NCBI GenBank assembly: GCA_022508445.1
Contig: JAFLVG010000006.1
Coordinates: forward strand, 48,551-112,550
Direction of reading: 5' to 3'
Length of the DNA stretch: 64,000 nt
From: Clostridiales bacterium
GTDB lineage: Bacteria > Bacillota > Clostridia > Christensenellales > Pumilibacteraceae
Shown here: one piece after another, positions 54,091-60,835 of the stretch
Layout: every line of letters begins with the position of its first letter
How positions within the stretch are numbered: position 1 is the stretch's first letter
Notes under the pieces: generated by a model
Databases searched by the model: none
Told to the model about the DNA's origin: nothing
What the model saw: only the letters and a program-made list of their open reading frames with translations
Made by a program: the position numbers and the translations under genes

Positions 54091-55531
54091 CAATATTTCA
54101 TATGCGCCGCCGAGGAGCGCATACTTTTGGCTTGCCGGTATTTTCGCGATAGTTTTTGCGATCATTTACATAACGCTCGTTTTGTTCGTGCATTTCGAAG
54201 CGACAGTCACAGGCGTTCTCGGCATGAACAATACGGAGGCTAACACGCTGTATGTATTCGTATTTGCGTTCTTTTTGATTGCGCTGTACGTGTATATGGC
54301 TGTGTCGAGAAAGGAGCTTTTGTATTCGCTCAAACGCGTCGGCGCGCTCATGACAGTATTCACGTTAGTTGTGGTAATCAATATCGTACTCATTTCTTTC
54401 AATCCGTATCTGATATGCGTTGCGCTGACGTCAATGCTCGTACTGCCGTTTTCAAAGAAAAGCGACGCGTTCGTGCTGAATGCGTTTTCGTGCTGGATTT
54501 CTTCGTTCGTATTGATAGCTACGCTCGATTACAGCGAGTTTCCGGCAGTCGCGTTCACACTGCTTGCCGGTATGATATGCGGCGCAGTGGCAACGTACAG
54601 CTTCCCGTCGAGCATGACGCGCGTTGTGTCGGTGCTACGCTCGTTCGTTACGGGTGTCGTAACCATAATCGTGTACGGCGTGCTTCTGTCCACATATTCG
54701 CTCGACATAAAGCCGTTTACGGATAACGTCATGTACATCGGCATTTCGGTTGCCGGCGAGATTCTGCTGACGGCGGTCGTAGTGCCTATTGTCGAGTGGG
54801 TGTTCAATATGGTCAGCGATTTCAAGCTCATGGAGCTTACAAACCATAAAGCGCCGCTCATCAAACGTTTGAGCAAGGAAGCGCCGGGAACGTTCAATCA
54901 TTGTCTTGCCGTTGCCAACTTCGCAGAGATTTGCGCGGACGCTATCGGAGAGGATCCGTATCTTGCAAGAGCGTGTGCATATTATCACGACGTCGGCAAG
55001 CTCAATAACGTCGAGTATTTCACCGAAAACCAGGCAGGCGTTAATCCGCATGACGAAATATTGCCCGAGGTGTCGGCGGAGATAATAAGAAAGCATACAA
55101 TCGACGGATACGAGCTGTGCAAGAAGTACCGCATCCCGGACGAGATTGCGCGCATGACAATCGAACATCATGGCACTTTGCCGATAATGTATTTCTACAA
55201 TAAAGCTAAATCGCTGACCGACGGCGAAGTCAATATAGATGAATATCGCTATTACGGCGAAATCCCCACAGGCAAAATCGGCGCAGTGCTCATGATTTGC
55301 GATTCGGCGGAAGCTGCGATACGCGCCATGGACAACCCCACCGGTGACAAAGTGGACAAGCTGCTAAAAGGCATGATAGACGACAGGTTGAAGCTCGGGC
55401 AGTTCGATAACTGCGCTATAACAATGAAGGACTTGAATGCCATACGGCTCGCAATCGTCGGCGCTTACGGCGGACTGTACCATAAACGCATAAAATACAA
55501 TATAAAGCGCAGCGACGGTATCAATGTTTAA
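54065..55531 (+). CDS. pgpH: 7TM-HD c-di-AMP phosphodiesterase, PgpH/YqfF-like, lacking the outer domain
   Basis: 488 residues against about 700 in PgpH/YqfF. Residues 1-245 give about seven membrane segments; the first span (20-42) is joined to the second (60-80) by only some 18 residues, where PgpH has a 250-residue outer 7TMR-HDED domain. The cytosolic HD domain (about 270-470) is intact: 'TFNHCLAVANFAE' (His 279), 'YYHDVGKL' (His 308, Asp 309), 'IEHHGT', 'DSAEAAIRAM'. It should cut c-di-AMP to pApA. AAAGGAGGAG before the ATG. Confidence 0.88.
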   Translation: MQEPEKRIDNISYAPPRSAYFWLAGIFAIVFAIIYITLVLFVHFEATVTGVLGMNNTEANTLYVFVFAFFLIALYVYMAVSRKELLYSLKRVGALMTVFTLVVVINIVLISFNPYLICVALTSMLVLPFSKKSDAFVLNAFSCWISSFVLIATLDYSEFPAVAFTLLAGMICGAVATYSFPSSMTRVVSVLRSFVTGVVTIIVYGVLLSTYSLDIKPFTDNVMYIGISVAGEILLTAVVVPIVEWVFNMVSDFKLMELTNHKAPLIKRLSKEAPGTFNHCLAVANFAEICADAIGEDPYLARACAYYHDVGKLNNVEYFTENQAGVNPHDEILPEVSAEIIRKHTIDGYELCKKYRIPDEIARMTIEHHGTLPIMYFYNKAKSLTDGEVNIDEYRYYGEIPTGKIGAVLMICDSAEAAIRAMDNPTGDKVDKLLKGMIDDRLKLGQFDNCAITMKDLNAIRLAIVGAYGGLYHKRIKYNIKRSDGINV

Positions 55532-56858
55532 GCTGACGGGAGAAGTGCAGTCCGGTTTTACGCGGCTTGCCGGAATAGTTTATCAAACGCTCGGGCTTGT
55601 CGGCAATGCTACTGTCGACATAACGGTTACCGACGACGCGAGCATGAAACAGCTCAATCACGACACGCGAGGCATAGACAAAACCACCGACGTGTTGAGC
55701 TTTCCTGCGCTCGAAACGATAAAGGATTTTACCAAAAAGAACTACCCGAACGACTATGACGAAATGCAAAAAGCGGTAGTGTTGGGCGATATCGCAATCA
55801 ACCTCGACGCGGTAGCGCGGCAGGCGGAGGAATACGGCACTGGCGCGCGCGAGATACAATATCTTTTCGTGCACGGTCTGTTGCATTTGCTCGGTTACGA
55901 CCACATGACGGACGAAGATAAATCCAAAATGCGCGAGCTTGAAGAAAAAGTTCTTGCGGAAACCGACAAGTCTGTCGTCGTTGCGGTAGTCGGACGGCCT
56001 AACGCCGGCAAATCCTCCATAGTCAACGCAATCGTCGGAGAAAAGGTTTCCATAGTTTCGCCAAAGCCGCAGACAACGCGCGATCGGATTACCGGCATTT
56101 GCACGGAGGGTGCGCGGCAAATAGTGTTTTTGGATACTCCGGGAATGTTTAAGCCGAGAACAAAGCTTGACGAACACATGGATAAGAGCATAAAAAGCTC
56201 GCTCGGCGGCGATGCCGACGTCGTGCTCGTAGTGCTCGACAGCACGAAGGGTTTGACCGAAGCCGACGAAAAATTGATTACCGAAAGGCTTAAAAGCAAA
56301 ACTCCGCTGTATGTAGCGGTAAACAAGACAGACCTCAAAGACTACGGCGGCGTGTACCCCATACTCGAAAAGCTCAATCCGCTCATGACGCGCGACGATG
56401 GCAAGTCCATTAAGGATGTGATCCCGACGAGCTGCAAGACGGGCGGAAATATAGACGTACTCAAAAACGCGTTGTTTGCGGAATGTAAGGACGGCGGATT
56501 TTTATTTCCTGCCGACGAGTATACGGACAGACCTATCAAGTTTTTGATTGCCGAAACAGTGCGCGAAAAAGCGCTGTTGTTCTTGCAGGACGAGATACCG
56601 CACGGCGTGGGCGTGAGCGTTCGGAAAGTGGACGAAAATACCGATCCGGTGCATATATCGTGCGACGTAATAGTGGACAAGCAGTCGCACAAGCAAATCG
56701 CAATAGGCGACGGCGGCGAGATGATAAAGCGCATAGGCAGTTCGGCGCGGCGCGACATCGAGCGTATGCTCGGGCAACCCGTGTATCTCGAACTGTTCGT
56801 AAAGGTGAGAACGGGCTGGCGCGACAGAAGCGATATACTAAAAGACATAGGATATTAA
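55524..56858 (+). CDS. YbeY-Era fusion: rRNA maturation RNase joined to ribosome-assembly GTPase
   Basis: 444 residues in one uninterrupted frame. Residues 1-147 are a complete YbeY: 'DKTTDVLSFP' (52-61) and the metal site 'HGLLHLLGYDH' (His 117, 121, 127). Residues about 150-444 are a complete Era: G1 'GRPNAGKSS' (157-165), G2/G3 with 'TTRDRI' and 'FLDTPGMF', G4 'NKTD', and a C-terminal KH domain ('GDGGEMIKRIGSSARRDIE'). There is practically no linker. In other bacteria both are separate genes in this same block; dgkA and cdd, which often lie between them, are missing. Both act in 16S rRNA 3'-end maturation. Overlaps pgpH by 8 bases. Confidence 0.93.
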   Translation: MFKLTGEVQSGFTRLAGIVYQTLGLVGNATVDITVTDDASMKQLNHDTRGIDKTTDVLSFPALETIKDFTKKNYPNDYDEMQKAVVLGDIAINLDAVARQAEEYGTGAREIQYLFVHGLLHLLGYDHMTDEDKSKMRELEEKVLAETDKSVVVAVVGRPNAGKSSIVNAIVGEKVSIVSPKPQTTRDRITGICTEGARQIVFLDTPGMFKPRTKLDEHMDKSIKSSLGGDADVVLVVLDSTKGLTEADEKLITERLKSKTPLYVAVNKTDLKDYGGVYPILEKLNPLMTRDDGKSIKDVIPTSCKTGGNIDVLKNALFAECKDGGFLFPADEYTDRPIKFLIAETVREKALLFLQDEIPHGVGVSVRKVDENTDPVHISCDVIVDKQSHKQIAIGDGGEMIKRIGSSARRDIERMLGQPVYLELFVKVRTGWRDRSDILKDIGY

Positions 56859-56908
56859 GCGCATAATAAGCTCCGCTTTATGCAAAATAACAGTGGAGGA
56901 TATGCGCT

Positions 56909-57019
56909 ATGGAAAACGACGAAAAAATGCTGTGGGAGTTGTTCTGCTCGACGGGCGAGCCGCAATACTATTCGATGTACGTTCGCGAACACGAAAAAAC
57001 CCACGGGAAAACAAATTAA
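56909..57019 (+). CDS. yqzL: YqzL-like small protein
   Basis: 36 residues. ATG at 56909 with GTGGAGG 7 bases upstream. Pattern 'LWELFCSTGEPQYYSMYV' matches the Trp-x-x-Phe-x-x-Thr-Gly-x-(5)-Tyr core of YqzL, and the position between era and recO is where Bacillus has yqzL. Function unknown. Confidence 0.65.
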   Translation: MENDEKMLWELFCSTGEPQYYSMYVREHEKTHGKTN

Positions 57020-57060
57020 AATAGCCGCGCCGAATGTCGGCACGGAAGCTGACAATAGGC

Positions 57061-57696
57061 ATGATCGATTTCACAGACAAATGCGTAGTGCTTAAAATAA
57101 GCGACTACCGCGAAAACGACAGACTCGCAAAGGTACTCACGGCAACGCACGGAATGGTTGCCGTGCTTCTTCGCGGCGTAAAAAAAACCAAAGCCAAGCT
57201 CAAACCTTTTGCGCAAGAGTTTGCCGTGTTCGACACTCGGCTTACGGCGAATAAGGGTGTGTTCTTGACTCCGATAGAGCCGTTACTCATTCAGGACGGT
57301 TTTTCGCTTTGCACCGATTTAAAGGTGTTCACTGCGGCGTCGGTGTCGGCGGAAGCGACGGTTGCCGCACTCGGCGACGACGAGCCGCATACGCAAGTGT
57401 TTGTGGAGTTTCTCAAATTGCTAAAAGAATTGCAACCCAACTGCGATCCGTACTACCAAGCGGCGGTATATATGACAAGACTTTTGAAGCTTACCGGATT
57501 TTACCGCGAGTATACATACAGCGACGAGCCGCTCACTCCCGTGCAAATGCTCGGGCTGGCACAGAAAAAAGGGTACGAGAAAGCGCCCGACAGAGATTTG
57601 TCGCGTAGAGCGCTCAAATATATTTGCTCGGAATTCCAGCGCAATTTCGATATCGGACTCAAAAGCGTGGATTCGATTGATTTGTACGGGAAATAA
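57061..57696 (+). CDS. recO: DNA repair protein RecO
   Basis: 211 residues from the ATG at 57061 ('MIDFTDKCVVLKISDYREND'); the ATG at 57034 is an alternative, neither has a strong ribosome site. The N-terminal OB fold ('VVLKISDYRENDRLAKVLTATHG', quoted in part: 'YRENDRLAKVLT') and the helical middle are present. RecO helps load RecA on SSB-covered DNA. The C-terminus is short and lacks the CxxC zinc motif of many RecO proteins. Last gene of the yqfC-recO block. Confidence 0.88.
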   Translation: MIDFTDKCVVLKISDYRENDRLAKVLTATHGMVAVLLRGVKKTKAKLKPFAQEFAVFDTRLTANKGVFLTPIEPLLIQDGFSLCTDLKVFTAASVSAEATVAALGDDEPHTQVFVEFLKLLKELQPNCDPYYQAAVYMTRLLKLTGFYREYTYSDEPLTPVQMLGLAQKKGYEKAPDRDLSRRALKYICSEFQRNFDIGLKSVDSIDLYGK

Positions 57697-57699
57697 AAG

Positions 57700-57885
57700 T
57701 TAGTGAATAGGTAGTCGTCAGCTGCCGTGCGACCGTAATAGACGCCCATTGTTAAGACCGATGGGATTGTCTCATAGGCCCCATATATTTACTCGGGTGT
57801 AACGTGAAATACTCACCAAAGCAAACACACGACGGTCAAAGTTTTCTTGCCTACTTCTTTTACGAAAGAAGTAGGCTTCTTTTTC
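57700..57885 (+). ncRNA. Candidate structured RNA between recO and ppdK
   Basis: No ORF. GACCGT (57731) can pair with ACGGTC (57832) to close a domain that contains AGAC-x-CCCAT / ATGGG-xxx-GTCT (57740-57772) and GGTG / CACC (57797-57816). A perfect 12-base-pair terminator follows at once (57849-57885). ppdK has its own promoter downstream, so this looks like a separate small RNA or an ended leader. No Rfam family recognised; 6S-type RNA or a metabolite-sensing leader are options. Confidence 0.4.
57849..57885 (+). terminator. Strong terminator after the candidate RNA
   Basis: GCCTACTTCTTT / AAAGAAGTAGGC, 12 perfect pairs, TACG loop, then TTCTTTTTC. It would also stop transcription from recO. 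Confidence 0.85.
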
Positions 57886-57916
57886 AAAAGAAGTAAGAGA
57901 AAATATGTCAAATTGC

Positions 57917-57945
57917 TTGCCTTTTATTTATATCTTTGTTAAAAT
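57917..57945 (+). promoter_or_regulatory. ppdK promoter
   Basis: TTGCCT, 17-base spacer, TAAAAT; the leader would be about 30 bases and contains TTAAGGAGAAT. Confidence 0.6.
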
Positions 57946-57982
57946 ATTCAGTGGACAAATTACATTTAAGGAGAATAAAAAC

Positions 57983-60631
57983 ATGGCTAAAAAGTACTGT
58001 TATCTCTTTACAGAGGGTAACGCTTCAATGCGCGAGCTTTTGGGCGGCAAGGGTGCGAACCTTGCGGAAATGACCAATATCGGTTTGCCTGTTCCCCAAG
58101 GCTTCACTATTTCAACCGAGGCGTGTACTCAATACTATGAAGACGGACGTAAAATTAACGCCGACATTCAGAAAGAAATCATGACGTACATCGACAAGAT
58201 GGAAAAAATCTGCGGCAAGAAGTTCGGCGATAAAGAGAATCCGTTGCTTGTTTCTGTGCGTAGCGGCGCGAGAGCGTCCATGCCGGGCATGATGGACACC
58301 ATTCTTAACCTCGGTCTTAACGAGGACGTTGTAAACACCATCGCAACCAAATCGGGCAATCCCCGTTGGGCGTGGGACTGCTACCGTCGTTTCATCCAGA
58401 TGTTCTCGGACGTCGTCATGGAAGTCGGTAAAAAGTACTTTGAAAAGCTCATCGACAAGATGAAGGAAGAAAAGGGCGTGGAGTTCGACGTAGACCTTAC
58501 TGCGGAAGATCTCAAAGCGCTCGCATATCAGTTCAAGGCCGAGTACAAGAACCAGCTCGGCAAAGAGTTCCCCGACGATCCGAAAGAACAGTTGTTCGAG
58601 GCTATCAAGGCTGTTTTCCGTTCGTGGGACAATCCCCGTGCGAATATCTACCGCATGGACCACGACATCCCGTATTCGTGGGGTACCGCCGTCAACGTTC
58701 AAATGATGGCGTTCGGCAACATGGGCGACGATTGCGGCACGGGCGTTGCGTTCACGCGTAACCCCGCTACCGGCGAAAAAGGTCTTATGGGCGAGTTCCT
58801 CATGAACGCGCAAGGCGAGGACGTTGTTGCAGGCGTTCGCACACCCATGCCCATTTCCAAAATGGCAGAAGTTTTGCCCGACGTGTATAAGCAATTCCTC
58901 GAAGTTTGCAACACGCTCGAAACACATTACCGCGACATGCAAGACATGGAGTTCACAATCGAGCAGGGCAAGCTGTACATGCTTCAAACCCGTAACGGCA
59001 AGCGCACCGCCGCTGCCGCTATCAAGATCGCTTGCGACCTCATCGACGAGAAGATGATCACCGAGCAGGAAGCGCTTATGCAGATCGACGCCAAATCGCT
59101 CGACATGCTTTTGCATCCGCAGTTCGATCCGAAGGCGCTCAAAGCCGCCGACAAGACCAACGTTGTCGGCAAGGGTATTGCGGCTTCCCCGGGCGCGGCC
59201 GCAGGCTCCATCGTATTCACGGCAGAAGACGCCGTTATCGAGGGCAAGAAGGGCAATAAAGTCGTTCTCGTTCGTTTGGAAACAAGCCCCGAGGACATCG
59301 AGGGCATGAAGTTCGCGCAAGGCATTCTTACCGTTCGCGGCGGACAGACCTCGCACGCGGCCGTCGTTGCGCGCGGCATGGGAACTTGCTGTGTATCCGG
59401 TTGCGGCGACATCAAAATGGACGAGGAGAACAAGCAGTTCACTCTCGGCGGCAAGGTATACAAGGAAGGCGATCCGCTGTCGCTTGACGGCTCGACCGGC
59501 AATATCTACGACATCATGATTCCGACTATCCCCGCAGATCCCAATTCCGGTTACTTCGGCAGAATCATGGCTCTTGCCGATAAGTATAAAGCGCTCGGCG
59601 TTCGCACCAATGCGGACACACCGAACGACGCAAAACAAGCCGCTGCATTCGGCGCACAGGGTATCGGCCTTTGCCGTACCGAGCATATGTTCTTCGAGCC
59701 CAGCCGTATCGGCGCGTTCCGCGAAATGATTTGCGCGGATACCGTCGAGGAGCGCGAAGCCGCTCTTGCCAAAATCGAGCCCATGCAACAGGCCGACTTT
59801 GAAGGCCTCATGGAAGCACTTGAAGGCCAGCCCGTTACGATCCGTTTCCTCGATCCGCCGCTCCACGAGTTCGTGCCGACCGACGAGGCAGACATCAAAG
59901 CGCTTGCAAAAACGCAGGGCAAGACCGTTGCGCAAATCAAACAGCTCATTTCCGACTTGCATGAGTTCAACCCGATGATGGGACACCGCGGTTGCCGTCT
60001 TACGGTAACGTATCCCGAAATCGCGGTCATGCAGACCAAAGCGGTCATCAAAGCAGCTATTGCCGTTCAAAAGCGTCATCCGAAGTGGAACGTTGTTCCC
60101 GAAATAATGATTCCGCTCACCGGCGAAGTAAAAGAAATGGCGTTTGTCAAAAAGATAGTCGTCGCAACCGCAGACGAGGTCATCAAGGCTTCGGGCGTCA
60201 AGCTCAAATACGAGGTCGGCACCATGATCGAGATTCCGCGTGCCGCGCTCACAGCCGACGAGATCGCGAAAGAAGCCGAGTTCTTCTGCTTCGGCACAAA
60301 CGACCTTACGCAAATGACGTTCGGATTCAGCCGTGACGACGCAGGCAAATTCTTGCCCAGCTACTATTCCAACAAGATCTACGAGTTCGATCCGTTTGCG
60401 AAGCTCGACACCGAGGGCGTAGGCAAGCTCATGGAAATGGCTGTCAAGCTCGGCAAAAAGTCACGCAAAAAACTGCACTGCGGCATTTGCGGCGAACACG
60501 GCGGCGATCCTTCGTCCATTGAGTTCTGCCACGCAATCGGCCTTGACTACGTGTCCTGCTCGCCGTACCGCGTACCCATTGCGCGCCTTTCAGCCGCTCA
60601 GGCAAACATCAAGAATCCGAGAAAGAAGTAA
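57983..60631 (+). CDS. ppdK: Pyruvate, phosphate dikinase
   Basis: 882 residues from the ATG at 57983 (AAGGAGAATAAAAAC upstream); the frame is open back to 57905 but without a ribosome site. It interconverts pyruvate + ATP + Pi and PEP + AMP + PPi, important in PPi-using glycolysis of anaerobes. Seen: ATP-grasp N-terminus ('LLGGKGANLAEMTNIGLPVP'), the phosphohistidine loop 'GGQTSHAAVVARGMG', PEP-binding 'GLCRTEHMFF', 'HCGICGEHGGDPSS' and 'YVSCSPYRVPIARLSAAQA' at the end. All catalytic regions are intact. Codon use is strongly biased (highly expressed). Confidence 0.97.
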   Translation: MAKKYCYLFTEGNASMRELLGGKGANLAEMTNIGLPVPQGFTISTEACTQYYEDGRKINADIQKEIMTYIDKMEKICGKKFGDKENPLLVSVRSGARASMPGMMDTILNLGLNEDVVNTIATKSGNPRWAWDCYRRFIQMFSDVVMEVGKKYFEKLIDKMKEEKGVEFDVDLTAEDLKALAYQFKAEYKNQLGKEFPDDPKEQLFEAIKAVFRSWDNPRANIYRMDHDIPYSWGTAVNVQMMAFGNMGDDCGTGVAFTRNPATGEKGLMGEFLMNAQGEDVVAGVRTPMPISKMAEVLPDVYKQFLEVCNTLETHYRDMQDMEFTIEQGKLYMLQTRNGKRTAAAAIKIACDLIDEKMITEQEALMQIDAKSLDMLLHPQFDPKALKAADKTNVVGKGIAASPGAAAGSIVFTAEDAVIEGKKGNKVVLVRLETSPEDIEGMKFAQGILTVRGGQTSHAAVVARGMGTCCVSGCGDIKMDEENKQFTLGGKVYKEGDPLSLDGSTGNIYDIMIPTIPADPNSGYFGRIMALADKYKALGVRTNADTPNDAKQAAAFGAQGIGLCRTEHMFFEPSRIGAFREMICADTVEEREAALAKIEPMQQADFEGLMEALEGQPVTIRFLDPPLHEFVPTDEADIKALAKTQGKTVAQIKQLISDLHEFNPMMGHRGCRLTVTYPEIAVMQTKAVIKAAIAVQKRHPKWNVVPEIMIPLTGEVKEMAFVKKIVVATADEVIKASGVKLKYEVGTMIEIPRAALTADEIAKEAEFFCFGTNDLTQMTFGFSRDDAGKFLPSYYSNKIYEFDPFAKLDTEGVGKLMEMAVKLGKKSRKKLHCGICGEHGGDPSSIEFCHAIGLDYVSCSPYRVPIARLSAAQANIKNPRKK

Positions 60632-60648
60632 TAAAACAAATATACGCA

Positions 60649-60688
60649 AAAAGGCTTATTTCCGAAAGGGAGTAGGCCTTATTTTTTG
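60649..60688 (+). terminator. Terminator after ppdK
   Basis: AAGGC / GCCTT with an inner imperfect stem, followed by ATTTTTT. Confidence 0.75.
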
Positions 60689-60785
60689 TGGTTAATGTCG
60701 CTAAATACTAATATAAATCCTAATTTTCACTCAAGTTTTACACCTGCATGGACAATTAAATAGATATTGTTACTAATGAAATATC

Positions 60786-60814
60786 TTGAATACTTTATTA
60801 TTTTGTGGTATAAT
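60786..60814 (+). promoter_or_regulatory. Extended -10 promoter of the helicase-nuclease gene
   Basis: TTGAAT, 17-base spacer, TGG-TATAAT. It lies inside the first codons of the longest reading frame, so the true start must be downstream. Confidence 0.6.
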
Positions 60815-60835
60815 CAAATGGTACGGTGGATAAAT

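Noticed and set aside
56880..57033. Frame starting at the ATG at 56880
   Set aside because: The ATG at 56909 has the well-placed GTGGAGG ribosome site and gives the YqzL-like product; the upstream frame has no support.
58112..60313. 733-residue open frame on the minus strand opposite ppdK
   Set aside because: It is a codon-bias shadow of ppdK; no ribosome site, no recognisable domain, and the plus-strand gene is a clear intact enzyme.
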